NCBI GenBank assembly: GCA_013288325.1
Contig: JABDCB010000014.1
Location: 1-56,442, forward strand
Length of the DNA: 56,442 nucleotides
Origin: Bacteroidota bacterium
GTDB taxonomy: Bacteria; Bacteroidota; Bacteroidia; Palsa-965
Direction: 5' to 3'
Shown here: piece after piece, positions 1 through 8,335 of the stretch
Numbering within the stretch: position 1 is the stretch's first letter
Layout: each line of letters opens with the position of its first letter
Notes under the pieces: generated by a model
The model's input: the letters and a program-made list of their open reading frames with translations, nothing else
Database searches by the model: none
What the model was told of the DNA's origin: nothing
Translations under genes and position numbers: made by a program

Positions 1-572
1 TTGCCACGGAAAACCTGACAATGCACTTTGTCGCAAAGATTAAATCCTTCTCCTGCATGTTTTCCTAAATTGGCCAGTGCATACGTACGGCACAGGATAG
101 ATTGTACTTTATAAAATTCTTCTTCGGCAATAGTCCCCGATTCAGCCTCTACCACACCGGCTACATATTTCTCAATATCCAGGTGATTGATCAGACGGAT
201 CTGATCGGGACCGCTTTTAAGAAACAAATCGTCTTCAAAAAAACGGAGGGCCATGGCTGGAGCAATCATACGAAGCTTAAAGCTGCTTCCGGGTGCAATG
301 GCGGTAAGTGACAGATTCCGATAGCGACCCAGAGAACGTTCCAGTGTCTTTACCCAGATAGAGTCCCCTTGTTTGCGGAATTCGAGTATGCTGGCCGAAA
401 GAGTATCGCTGATAATCTTTCCATCGCCTTTGAGCAGGTATTTGCCGGCAGAGATAGAAATCATTAAGTCCTGAGGCTTACAATCCGTATACAATCCAAT
501 ATCCACCGGAGAAGCGGTTCCGGACATGGCCCGAAGCAGCAAAACAAGGAAAAGGAAATGGTATTTACGCAT
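1..572 (-). CDS. SpoIID/LytB-domain secreted protein (partial, 3' end outside window)
   Basis: The frame is open from an ATG at 572 to the left edge, giving the first 190 residues. Residues 1-20 form a signal peptide (hydrophobic run after MRKYH). The SpoIID/amidase-enhancer signature lies at 137-190: YVAGVVEAE at 137-145, KVQSILCRTYAL at 155-166, and DKVHCQVFRG at the cut end. Family members are lytic transglycosylases or amidase activators acting on peptidoglycan; the acidic residues in VVEAE fit the catalytic region. The start overlaps the lpxB stop by 8 bp (CATGCGTAA read on the minus strand), so translation is probably coupled to lpxB. The C-terminal half cannot be seen. Family assignment is good; the exact enzymatic role is inferred. 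Confidence 0.85.
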   Translation of the reverse strand, partial: MRKYHFLFLVLLLRAMSGTASPVDIGLYTDCKPQDLMISISAGKYLLKGDGKIISDTLSASILEFRKQGDSIWVKTLERSLGRYRNLSLTAIAPGSSFKLRMIAPAMALRFFEDDLFLKSGPDQIRLINHLDIEKYVAGVVEAESGTIAEEEFYKVQSILCRTYALANLGKHAGEGFNLCDKVHCQVFRG

Positions 573-1671
573 GTACGGGATTGAGATATCGTATCATCTG
601 TTCTGCCAGGCGGGCGGAAGCTCCTGGGCCTCCTAGTACCTCTTTCAGCTCATCCAGGCCTTTCAGCTGCTGTTCTCTGAAGGTAGTATTGCTTGTGATC
701 TTAGTCAACTCAGCTTTGAGGGTTTCGGCATTAAACTCGTCTTGTATCAGTTCCTTTACCACTTCCCGATCCATGATCAGATTGACGAGGGATATGTATT
801 TTACTTTGACAAGCCTGCGTGCTATCTGATAAGAGATCTTACCTCCTTTGTAGCATACTACTTCAGGTACGCGAAACAAAGCTGTTTCCAGTGTAGCCGT
901 ACCGGAGGTGACGAGGGCGGCATAAGCTTTGCGCAGCACTCCGTATGTTTGACCATATACCACCTTTACATCCGATCCTTTCAGAAAGGTTTCATAATAT
1001 GCGGGTGATAAGGAAGGGGCTCCTGCCACTAAAAACTGATACTGAGGAAATGCCTTGCTTGTTTCCAGCATAAGCGGAAGCATATGTGCTATTTCCTGTT
1101 TTCGGCTTCCTGGAAGCAAGGCGATAAGCGGTTTGTCGGAAGTAAGACTCAGCTCATTCTCTTTGCTATGAGCCAATGCATCCAGCAAGGGATGTCCCAC
1201 AAAATCAACATCCATCTGAAAACGGCTGTAGAATTCTTTTTCGAAAGGCAGGATGGTAAACATCCGGTCTACCGATCGTTTTATTTTATGAACGCGGCTT
1301 TGCTTCCAGGCCCAGATAGCCGGAGAGATATAATAAAACACTTTTATTCCCTGTGCTTTTACATATTCGGCAATACGGAGATTGAAACCGGGATAGTCGA
1401 CCAGGATCACCACATCCGGTTTCCATTCCATAATGTCTTTTTTACAAAATGCAATGTTGTTAAGGATGGTGCGGATGTTGGCAAGGACCTCGGTGAAACC
1501 CATAAAGGCGAGATCGCGGTAATGCTTTACAATGGTTCCGCCCTGAGCCTGCATCAGATCACCTCCCCAGCAACGGAAGTCGGCATCCTTATCCCGCTGA
1601 CGGATTTCCCGCATCAGGTTGGAGGCATGTAAATCTCCGGAAGCTTCACCGGCTACGATATAGTATTTCAT
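565..1671 (-). CDS. lpxB: lipid-A-disaccharide synthase
   Basis: GT19 glycosyltransferase that joins UDP-2,3-diacylglucosamine and lipid X to make lipid A disaccharide at the inner membrane. The 368-residue product has the usual length. It opens with the family signature VAGEASGDLHASNLM and carries WGGDLMQAQGG near residue 37 and the C-terminal nucleotide-sugar site SGTATLETALFRVPEVVCYK. It is third in a tight operon: the upstream 97-residue membrane protein ends 3 bp before it, and the SpoIID-like gene starts inside its last codons. This places lipid A synthesis next to surE and a wall-acting enzyme. Confidence 0.97.
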   Translation of the reverse strand: MKYYIVAGEASGDLHASNLMREIRQRDKDADFRCWGGDLMQAQGGTIVKHYRDLAFMGFTEVLANIRTILNNIAFCKKDIMEWKPDVVILVDYPGFNLRIAEYVKAQGIKVFYYISPAIWAWKQSRVHKIKRSVDRMFTILPFEKEFYSRFQMDVDFVGHPLLDALAHSKENELSLTSDKPLIALLPGSRKQEIAHMLPLMLETSKAFPQYQFLVAGAPSLSPAYYETFLKGSDVKVVYGQTYGVLRKAYAALVTSGTATLETALFRVPEVVCYKGGKISYQIARRLVKVKYISLVNLIMDREVVKELIQDEFNAETLKAELTKITSNTTFREQQLKGLDELKEVLGGPGASARLAEQMIRYLNPVHA

Positions 1672-1674
1672 TGT

Positions 1675-1968
1675 TCAGGCGATAAAAACAAAATAAGCAA
1701 TGACCCCGCCATAGATAAACATGGAAAGCAAAACACCCTGAGCTGATTTCATCCTTTCGGTATAAATAAAACCGAAAAAAGGAAGCAGGTTGGCAATCAG
1801 ACAGCGTTTGAAATTATCAAGCAATACACTGTTATAAGTTTGGTGTCCGATAAATGTTTTCAGCGACATAAACCGGAATGCATACAGGTAGTAAGCAAAA
1901 TAAGCGAGTACAGGCACCAGCATACCCACGCCGAGACCGAGATAAAGGTTGTCGAACCTTTTTTTCAT
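1675..1968 (-). CDS. small conserved membrane protein between surE and lpxB
   Basis: The 97-residue product has three probable membrane segments (about 9-31, 55-70 and 76-96) and a basic start (MKKRFDN). It contains no motif I can tie to a function. The ATG overlaps the surE stop in an ATGA junction, and its own stop is 3 bp before lpxB, so it is a genuine operon member, co-translated with its neighbours. An inner-membrane role linked to lipid A or envelope maturation is a guess from context only. Confidence 0.8.
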   Translation of the reverse strand: MKKRFDNLYLGLGVGMLVPVLAYFAYYLYAFRFMSLKTFIGHQTYNSVLLDNFKRCLIANLLPFFGFIYTERMKSAQGVLLSMFIYGGVIAYFVFIA

Positions 1969-2750
1969 ACTTCCAGCATTTTTAACTGTTTCATTACCTT
2001 GTAGGCGGTCATATCAAACTGAACGGGCACAATGGATATAAAATTGCTTTCCAATGCCCATACATCGGTATCGGGTTCTCCTTTTTCAAAATTGTCGAAC
2101 TTGCCGGTGAGCCAGTAATAGGGTTTTCCGCTGGGGTCGGTACGTTCATCCAGCTCTTCAATCCAGTTGGCTTTAGCCTGACGGCAAAGCTTGACTCCTT
2201 TTATTTCTTCTCTGGGAACATCGGGTATGTTTACATTCAGACAGACGCCTTCGGGCAGTCCTTCTTTCAAGATCTTCTGGGCAATGTTTTTGATGTATTC
2301 CCGGGCCGGTTCAAAATTGGCATTCAGATCGTGGTTGCATAACGAGAATCCGATAGATGGGATGCTTTCCAGCGCACCTTCCACAGCAGCCGACATGGTG
2401 CCGGAATAAAGTACATTGATGGAATAGTTGGAACCGTGATTGATTCCCGATACACACAGATCAGGTTTGCGTTTCAGTATTTTATTCACCGCCATCTTCA
2501 CACAATCAACCGGTGTTCCGGAACAACTGTATTCTTCCAGGGCATTGTGAAAATTTGTTTTCTGTATGCGTAAAGTGGAGTTGATGGTTATGGCATGTCC
2601 CATTCCACTCTGAGGCTTATCGGGTGCTATCACCACCACATCGCCTAATTCTTTCATGATTGTTGCCAGCATGGTAATACCAGGGGCAGTAATGCCGTCG
2701 TCATTGGTTATTAATATGAGAGGGCGTTTATGGGAGGAAGTTTGGCTCAT
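1965..2750 (-). CDS. surE: 5'/3'-nucleotidase SurE
   Basis: Metal-dependent survival protein SurE, which removes phosphate from nucleoside 5'- and 3'-monophosphates in the cytoplasm. All metal and phosphate ligands are visible: ITNDDG with N16-D17-D18, the Ser of PDKPQSGMG (S48), and N104 in SGINHGSNYS; CSGTPVDCVK is also typical. Length 261 is normal. The ATG at 2750 lies 7 bp downstream of a TATTTTTG promoter box, so the leader is very short or absent. It heads the surE, small membrane protein, lpxB, SpoIID-like operon. Confidence 0.96.
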   Translation of the reverse strand: MSQTSSHKRPLILITNDDGITAPGITMLATIMKELGDVVVIAPDKPQSGMGHAITINSTLRIQKTNFHNALEEYSCSGTPVDCVKMAVNKILKRKPDLCVSGINHGSNYSINVLYSGTMSAAVEGALESIPSIGFSLCNHDLNANFEPAREYIKNIAQKILKEGLPEGVCLNVNIPDVPREEIKGVKLCRQAKANWIEELDERTDPSGKPYYWLTGKFDNFEKGEPDTDVWALESNFISIVPVQFDMTAYKVMKQLKMLEV

Positions 2751-2757
2751 CAGGCAT

Positions 2758-2765
2758 CAAAAATA
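2758..2765 (-). promoter_or_regulatory. TAnnTTTG promoter box of the surE operon
   Basis: TATTTTTG on the minus strand, ending 7 bp before the surE ATG. It matches the Bacteroidota -7 consensus TAnnTTTG exactly. The -33 element is not clear. Confidence 0.6.
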
Positions 2766-2826
2766 CACAGAAAAGCCGGTTTTAGCCTCAGGAGTAATCA
2801 AACGCAGGATGTTGATAAAAAACAGA

Positions 2827-3279
2827 TCAGTTTTTCTGTGTCCCTTCAAATTCCCAGGTACGTTTTGCCTTATCGCCTTTCATCAACGAAATGGTGCCGG
2901 TAATTTCCTTTCCCTTCACTTCTGTTTCTATTACCCATTCTTCATCGGCTTTCTGGCCTTTTTCATTGCCTTTTACCTTAAAGAACTTGAGTTGCTCCCC
3001 TTCATCGGTATAGGAACTGTCGGTTAAGGTTTTGTAATGGATGGTCTGGATTTTGAATTTGCTTTCGAAATAGTCGCATATCACTTCCTTGGCACTGAAT
3101 TCCATTTCGGTCTTCTCGTACTTCTTTCCTTCCATCGTAGTTTCTTTTATCTCCACATCAAACTTTCTTTTTTCCAGTTTATCATTCTTCTTACCTTTTT
3201 GAGCCATAGCCGGAAAAGAAAAGGCGATAAAGAGCGTGAGAAACAGGAAATGACGGACAGCATGTAGCGTTATCTTCAT
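2827..3279 (-). CDS. secreted protein of unknown function
   Basis: The 150-residue product has a clear signal peptide ending PAMAQ at about residue 27, followed by a very lysine-rich stretch (KGKKNDKLEKRK) and a compact, charged, probably beta-rich domain without cysteines. I recognise no family. The gene stands alone, divergent from rarA, with the two promoters back to back (3298-3305 and 3314-3321). The export prediction is firm; the function is unknown. Confidence 0.8.
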   Translation of the reverse strand: MKITLHAVRHFLFLTLFIAFSFPAMAQKGKKNDKLEKRKFDVEIKETTMEGKKYEKTEMEFSAKEVICDYFESKFKIQTIHYKTLTDSSYTDEGEQLKFFKVKGNEKGQKADEEWVIETEVKGKEITGTISLMKGDKAKRTWEFEGTQKN

Positions 3280-3297
3280 AGTAGGGTGGTTTTACTC

Positions 3298-3305
3298 CAA
3301 ATTTA
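3298..3305 (-). promoter_or_regulatory. TAnnTTTG promoter box for the secreted protein at 2827-3279
   Basis: TAAATTTG on the minus strand, 18 bp before the ATG at 3279. It lies back to back with the rarA box, only 8 bp away. Confidence 0.55.
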
Positions 3306-3313
3306 AGGTTTTT

Positions 3314-3321
3314 TATCTTTG
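3314..3321 (+). promoter_or_regulatory. TAnnTTTG promoter box of rarA
   Basis: TATCTTTG, 14 bp before the rarA ATG. A TTTT at 3290-3293, 20 bp upstream, fits the -33 position of Bacteroidota promoters. Confidence 0.65.
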
Positions 3322-3335
3322 TATAAAATTCGGCT

Positions 3336-4616
3336 ATGTCAGATTCAAGGCCTTTGGCTGAACGTATGCGTCCTACCTCACTGGATGGCTATATAGGCCA
3401 GAAACATTTGGTGGGTAAAGATGCCGTATTGCGCAAAGCAATTGAAACGGGTATACTCCCTTCTATTATTCTCTGGGGACCTCCGGGAGTAGGAAAAACT
3501 ACATTAGCTTATATCATATCCCAAACACTCAAGCGCCCCTTTTATTCATTAAGTGCCATCAATTCAGGGGTGAAAGATATACGAGAAGTGATTGAGAAGG
3601 CCAAAGGACAAGGGTTGTTTGGGGTGGCCAAACCGATTCTTTTTATTGATGAAATACACCGTTTCAGCAAATCTCAGCAGGACAGCTTGCTGGGTGCTGT
3701 GGAGAAAGGTGAGCTGACGCTTATAGGTGCCACTACCGAGAATCCATCTTTTGAAGTGATATCGGCCTTGCTTTCCCGTTGCCAGGTATATGTGCTTAAA
3801 CACCTTGATAAAGCAGAGCTGTTGCAACTGCTGGAGGATGCGATTCATAAAGACAAAGAACTCAGCAAACGTAAGATAACCTTACAGGAAACCGAAGCCT
3901 TGCTTCGTCTAAGCGGCGGCGATGCCCGCAAGCTGCTCAATGTGCTGGAGCTGGTGATTCAGTCGTCGCCGGAAGGAGATGTAACATTGACCGATGCATT
4001 CGTATTGGAGCATGTGCAGCAAAATCTGGCTTTGTATGATAAAGCCGGAGAGCAGCATTATGATATTATCTCTGCCTTTATCAAGTCCATGCGGGGCTCC
4101 GATCCCAATGCAGCGGTATACTGGCTGGCTCGTATGCTGGAAGGTGGAGAAGATCCTTTGTTTATAGCCCGGCGTATGATTATCCTGGCTTCGGAAGATA
4201 TAGGCAATGCCAACCCAACGGCGCTTGTGATAGCCAACAATGCTTTTCAGGCTGTTAATATTATCGGCTTACCCGAAGGACGTATCATCCTTTCTCAGGC
4301 GGTGGTTTATCTGGCCTCCTCTCCCAAAAGCAATGCTTCTTATAAAGCTATTGAAGAGGCGCTGGAGATGGTACGACAAACAGGTAATCAACCGGTACCC
4401 CTGCCTATCCGCAATGCGCCTACCAAACTGATGAAAGAACTGGGCTATGGAGATGAATACAAATACGCCCATGCCTACGAAAACAATTTCGCGCTGCAGG
4501 AATTTCTTCCCGATGCTGTGAAAGGAGTAAAGTTTTATGATCCCGGAAACAATGCCAGGGAAAGGGAAATCAGAGAATTTTTAAAGAAACGCTGGGGAGA
4601 GAAATATGGCTATTAG
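3336..4616 (+). CDS. rarA: replication-associated recombination protein A (AAA+ ATPase)
   Basis: RarA/MgsA/WRNIP1-family ATPase that acts at stalled replication forks, related to clamp-loader subunits. Walker A GPPGVGKT is at residues 48-55, Walker B FIDEIHRF at 103-110, and sensor region LIGATTENPSFEV follows. The C-terminal half holds the family's conserved stretches GSDPNAAVYWLARML, ASEDIGNANP and PLPIRNAPTKLMKELGYG. Length 426 is normal. The start MSDSRPLAERMRP is the usual one and sits 14 bp after a promoter box. It is a single-gene unit, convergent with the PP2C gene. Confidence 0.97.
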   Translation: MSDSRPLAERMRPTSLDGYIGQKHLVGKDAVLRKAIETGILPSIILWGPPGVGKTTLAYIISQTLKRPFYSLSAINSGVKDIREVIEKAKGQGLFGVAKPILFIDEIHRFSKSQQDSLLGAVEKGELTLIGATTENPSFEVISALLSRCQVYVLKHLDKAELLQLLEDAIHKDKELSKRKITLQETEALLRLSGGDARKLLNVLELVIQSSPEGDVTLTDAFVLEHVQQNLALYDKAGEQHYDIISAFIKSMRGSDPNAAVYWLARMLEGGEDPLFIARRMIILASEDIGNANPTALVIANNAFQAVNIIGLPEGRIILSQAVVYLASSPKSNASYKAIEEALEMVRQTGNQPVPLPIRNAPTKLMKELGYGDEYKYAHAYENNFALQEFLPDAVKGVKFYDPGNNAREREIREFLKKRWGEKYGY

Positions 4617-4628
4617 GAGCAAACCTCC

Positions 4629-4649
4629 CAATCGTAAATCTTAAATCCT
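4629..4649. repeat. short AAATCNT heptamer array (three units)
   Basis: Three head-to-tail 7-bp units CAATCGT, AAATCTT and AAATCCT. The array overlaps the stop codon of the minus-strand gene ending at 4641 and fills the rarA/PP2C convergent gap. The same heptamer class recurs at 8283-8310, 8336-8370 and 52804-52845. Confidence 0.6.
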
Positions 4650-6701
4650 TATCCCTATCAACAGGATATCATCCACCTGCTCCAGATTACCTCTCCATAC
4701 CTCCAGCGTCTCCTCTATAACTTTTTTCTGCTCTTCCATAGGCAGAGTGCTATGTTGCTGGATCAGCTCCTGAAGCTGTTTGTATTTGAATTTCTTTCCT
4801 TTGGGTCCTCCAAACTGATCGGCAAGTCCATCAGTAAGCAGATAAAGAATATCTCCCTGTTGCAATTGTAATTGCTGCAATGTAAACGGAACATGATCTT
4901 TGGGCGATTTGCCTACGGGCATTTTATCAGCCTGATGAAGGGTAAGCTCGTTGTTGCGTACCAGATAAAAACTATTGTTGGCCGAAGCATATTCCAGGGT
5001 GCGTTTTTCCAGATCAAGCGCAAAGAGGATACAATCCATTCCGTCTTTGGCATCTTCCACTCCACCCGGGTTAAGGGCTTTGATGATATCCTTACGGGCT
5101 TCGTTCAGGATAAGATCGGGACGGGTTATCTTTTTCTCGATCACCACTTCATTCAAAATGGAGATATTGAGCAGGCTCATGAATGCTCCTGGAACACCAT
5201 GACCGGTACAATCGGCTACAATCAGATAGAACCTGTTGTTCTGGTGAAGGGCCCAGTAAAAATCTCCGCTCACAATAGCTTTGGGTTTATAAAGGGCAAA
5301 AAAGTCTTTTACAAAACCGGTGATATAGGAGTCGGAAGTGATTACGGCCCGTTGTATCCGTTGGGCATATTGAATGGAATCCACAATCTCTTTCTGGCTT
5401 TCTTCGATAATGGCTTTCTGATGTTCCACTTCCGCTTTCTGGGCTTCTATCAGTTCGTTTTTTCGGCCCAGCTCGGTATTGGCTTTTTGCTTGAGTTTGT
5501 TTCTGTTCCAAAGCACCACGGCCAGTACCACCATCATGAGCAATACAAAAACGATGGCATAGATAAACAAGCGCTGACGGCTGGCCGCAAGATCTTTGTT
5601 TTTTTCCTGCTGCTGAAGCAGATCTATCTGATTCTGTTTCTGTGTGCTTTTATATTTTTCCTGGAGTTCGGATGTTTGGTTATTTATTTTGTCATTCAGC
5701 AGGGTGTCTTTAAGCTGAATAAATTTTACCAGGTAGTCGTTTGCCGTTTTAAAATCTCCTTTCTGCATATACAGATCGGCAAAACTGTTGTAGGTAGCTT
5801 GCACATCCTCTTTTAGATTCAATGCTTTTTCCAGTTTCAGTGCTTCGTTCAGGGCAGCAACGCCTTCATCGTATTTTTTGAGTGCGGCACAGGCCAGCCC
5901 CGTATTTTCCAAAGCCAGCACAACTCCAATCTGATCTTCGGCCTGACGGAATACGGTTAAAGCAGACTGAAAACAGTCGTAGGCCTCTTTTTCCTTGTTG
6001 CGATGCAGATAGATGAGACCAATGTTACACCGTGTTTGTGCAGCTCCGCGGGTATCACCCGATTCTTCTTTCAGTTTTAATGCATCCTGATAATATGGCA
6101 TGGCCTTATCATACTCATTCTGCTGGCCGTATAAACTGCCCATGTTGTTATACGCTTTGGAAAGAGCTTTTTTGGCTTCCATATCATCCGGCTTGCCGGC
6201 GCTGAGCTCCTTGCGCAGCTCTATAGATTTTTTGATGTATAGTTCCCCTTCTTTATAATTTTGAATCACAATATCAATACTGCCTACATTATTGTAAATA
6301 ACGGCCATCCTCACTTTGTCCTGTTCGTGTTCATAAATGGCCAATGCATTCAGGAAGTAACGCGATGCTCCGGGATAGTCGGCATTTTTGTAGGCTACCG
6401 ATCCGAGTATGTTATAGGCCACACCAAGCTCTATCATAACAGGCTTCACATTTTTAGGGTGAGCCTTAATCATCTTCATAATCAGTGTAATGGATCTTTC
6501 GGCATATTCCCGTGCCCGGGTGGGATCATTATTAGTCAGATTCCATCCAATCATATTCATCCGGTTAAGACGAAGCGAGTCGCTGATACCGGCATTGCTC
6601 AGCTTAAGAATGGAATCGGCAATAGTCTTACGCTGGGCTGTAAGGGTATGGAAAGAAATGCCAATACACAGAAGAAGAAGAAAACGAAGCTTCATGGACA
6701 T
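4641..6701 (-). CDS. TPR-repeat membrane protein with SpoIIE-type PP2C phosphatase domain
   Basis: 686 residues in this order: signal peptide (1-22, ending TLTAQ), about seven tetratricopeptide repeats (to about residue 350), a membrane segment (FIYAIVFVLLMMVVLAVVLW, about 378-397), a coiled-coil linker rich in E/K/Q, and a C-terminal SpoIIE/PP2C serine phosphatase domain (about 465-686). The metal-binding signatures GDFYWAL, VADCTGHGVPGAFMS and YLLTDGLADQFGG are intact, so it should be active. The layout suggests that periplasmic TPRs sense a ligand or partner and control a cytosolic phosphatase, possibly acting on an anti-anti-sigma factor; no such partner lies nearby. A box one base off consensus (TATCTTTA, 6712-6719) is 10 bp before the ATG. 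Confidence 0.9.
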   Translation of the reverse strand: MSMKLRFLLLLCIGISFHTLTAQRKTIADSILKLSNAGISDSLRLNRMNMIGWNLTNNDPTRAREYAERSITLIMKMIKAHPKNVKPVMIELGVAYNILGSVAYKNADYPGASRYFLNALAIYEHEQDKVRMAVIYNNVGSIDIVIQNYKEGELYIKKSIELRKELSAGKPDDMEAKKALSKAYNNMGSLYGQQNEYDKAMPYYQDALKLKEESGDTRGAAQTRCNIGLIYLHRNKEKEAYDCFQSALTVFRQAEDQIGVVLALENTGLACAALKKYDEGVAALNEALKLEKALNLKEDVQATYNSFADLYMQKGDFKTANDYLVKFIQLKDTLLNDKINNQTSELQEKYKSTQKQNQIDLLQQQEKNKDLAASRQRLFIYAIVFVLLMMVVLAVVLWNRNKLKQKANTELGRKNELIEAQKAEVEHQKAIIEESQKEIVDSIQYAQRIQRAVITSDSYITGFVKDFFALYKPKAIVSGDFYWALHQNNRFYLIVADCTGHGVPGAFMSLLNISILNEVVIEKKITRPDLILNEARKDIIKALNPGGVEDAKDGMDCILFALDLEKRTLEYASANNSFYLVRNNELTLHQADKMPVGKSPKDHVPFTLQQLQLQQGDILYLLTDGLADQFGGPKGKKFKYKQLQELIQQHSTLPMEEQKKVIEETLEVWRGNLEQVDDILLIGIRI

Positions 6702-6774
6702 ATATAGGATGTAAAGATAAAATTAATTACAAAAGAGTTGTTGGGTATGCACCTTCTGTCAAAAGAACCATTAA

Positions 6775-7179
6775 TTAAGTGCTTGTCCTTGCTCCAAGCA
6801 TCGATGGACAGTTTGCGAGACTTGATGCACATACTCCAAGCATCGATACATCATGTCCGAGACTTGATGCACATACTCCAAGCATCGATACATCCTGTCC
6901 GAGACTTGATGCACATACTCCAGGCATCAATGCATCCTGTCCAAGATTTGATGTACATACTCCAGGCATCAATGCATCCTGTCCGAGACTTGATGCACGT
7001 ACTCCAAGCATCAATGCATCCTGTCCAAGACTTGATGCACATACTCCAAGCATTGATGCATCCTGTCCAAGACTTGATGCACATACTCCAAGCATCAGTG
7101 CATCCTGTCCAAGACTTGATGCACATACTCCAGGCATAGATGCATCTTGTCCGAGACTTGATGCACACACTCCAAGCGT
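6775..7179. repeat. 42-bp tandem repeat array (about 9.5 units)
   Basis: Unit starts at 6817, 6859, 6901, 6943, 6985, 7027, 7069, 7111 and 7153 are spaced exactly 42 bp apart, with eroded partial units at both ends. Units differ by a few substitutions, nearly all transitions, and by no indels. Core words are ACTTGATGCAC, ATACTCCA and GCATCCTGTCC. Because 42 is a multiple of 3 and the unit lacks stops in several frames, long open frames run through it on both strands; I treat those as by-products. Each unit holds an inverted repeat (TTGATGC, 11 nt, GCATCRA). The array lies between the start of the PP2C gene and the 3' end of ftsY. The rest of 6702-7317 shows no gene. Confidence 0.9.
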
Positions 7180-7317
7180 TTTGAGACACAATCCGTTTAC
7201 AATAGCTGAACGTCACATGATACATGCGTAACATGCTTTCATACATGAAATCATTCCAAGCAATGGAAGAAGACGGGAATGTAGTATTACAGGAAAGATA
7301 TTCGGGAAAAGGAAGTG

Positions 7318-8271
7318 TTACTGGTTAAAGAAGGAATCTACAAACTCGTGTTTGTTGAATACCTGCAGATCGTCCATTTGTTCGCCTACACCAATGTATT
7401 TAACGGGTATTTTAAATTGATGGGAAATGCCTATCACCACTCCACCTTTGGCAGTACCATCCAGTTTGGTGAGAGCCAATGCATTTACATCGGTAGCGGC
7501 AGTAAATTCACGACATTGATTAATAGCATTTTGTCCGGTAGAAGCATCCAGCACCAGGAGTATTTCATGCGGAGCATCGGGAACCACCTTTTGCATGACC
7601 TTTTTAATCTTGCTCAGCTCATTCATCAGGTTTACCTTGTTGTGCAGGCGACCGGCGGTATCAATGATAACGATATCCGACTCTTTTGAAAGGGCTGATT
7701 GAAGGGTATCGAAGGCCACAGAAGCCGGATCGGCATTCATACCCTGGGATATAACAGGTACCCCTACCCGTTCGCCCCATATTTTTATCTGATCCACAGC
7801 AGCGGCACGGAAGGTATCGGCGGCACCAATCATAACCGACTTGCCCGCTTTTTTGAATTGCCAGCTTAGCTTACCGATGGTGGTTGTTTTGCCTACCCCG
7901 TTTACTCCTACTACCATAATCACATAAGGCTTTTTGCCTTCGGGGATGGTAAACTCGGTAGAGTCCTGGTTTCCGCTTTCCTGTAATAAGGAAGCGATTT
8001 CTTCCCTGAGTATTCCGTTTAATTCTTCGGTACCTACTTTTCGTTGTTTTGCTACCCGTTTCTGAATGCGGTCTATAATCTGCAAGCTGGTATCAACACC
8101 TACATCGGAGCTGATCAGCACTTCTTCGAGTTCGGAAAGTACTTCTTCATCCACCGTGGCTTTGCCCAATAAAACACTGCTGAGCTTGGAGAAAAAACTT
8201 TTACGGGTAATGAAAATCCCCTTTTCTAGTTTTTCTTTTTTGTCTTTGGTGAAGAAGCTGAAAATGCCCAT
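7318..8271 (-). CDS. ftsY: signal recognition particle receptor FtsY
   Basis: SRP-type GTPase that receives ribosome/SRP complexes at the membrane. The NG domain is complete: P-loop GVNGVGKTT at 122-130, DTFRAAAVDQ at 152-161, DTAGR at 204-208 and TKLDGTAKGG at 268-277. The 317-residue protein has only a short basic N-terminus (FFTKDKKEKLEK) in place of the long acidic A domain, as is usual in this phylum. The gene is downstream of DUF4295, but 150 bp holding a hairpin terminator and an inverted repeat separate them, so its expression is probably partly independent. Confidence 0.97.
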   Translation of the reverse strand: MGIFSFFTKDKKEKLEKGIFITRKSFFSKLSSVLLGKATVDEEVLSELEEVLISSDVGVDTSLQIIDRIQKRVAKQRKVGTEELNGILREEIASLLQESGNQDSTEFTIPEGKKPYVIMVVGVNGVGKTTTIGKLSWQFKKAGKSVMIGAADTFRAAAVDQIKIWGERVGVPVISQGMNADPASVAFDTLQSALSKESDIVIIDTAGRLHNKVNLMNELSKIKKVMQKVVPDAPHEILLVLDASTGQNAINQCREFTAATDVNALALTKLDGTAKGGVVIGISHQFKIPVKYIGVGEQMDDLQVFNKHEFVDSFFNQ

Positions 8272-8282
8272 GAGAAGAAATT

Positions 8283-8310
8283 AAGATTTATGATTTAAGA
8301 ATTAAGATTT
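8283..8310 (-). repeat. AAATCNT heptamer array on the minus strand
   Basis: Read on the minus strand this is four heptamers, AAATCTT, AATTCTT, AAATCAT and AAATCTT. It forms the left arm of a 25-bp perfect inverted repeat with 8343-8367 (left arm 8286-8310, spacer 32 bp). A second pairing register, 8281-8296 with 8336-8351 (16 bp), is also possible. Confidence 0.65.
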
Positions 8311-8335
8311 GACCGGAGATACTTATAGTACAATC

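Noticed and set aside
2795-2830. Weak hairpin with T-run after the secreted protein gene at 2827-3279
   Set aside because: Only a 5-6 bp AT-rich stem; could be chance in AT-rich sequence.
4872-5816. Long antisense frame (314 codons) inside the TPR/PP2C gene
   Set aside because: It is the shadow of a well-supported gene with intact phosphatase motifs; no domain is seen in the antisense product. The same applies to other antisense frames such as 9175-9735 and 1084-1632.
6775-7179. CRISPR array
   Set aside because: Units are contiguous with no unique spacers, and no cas genes are present.
6738-7246. Open frames of 131-150 codons on both strands through the 42-bp array
   Set aside because: They exist because the repeat length is a multiple of three and the unit has no stop in those frames; substitutions show no codon bias in any frame and there is no promoter or homologue known to me.
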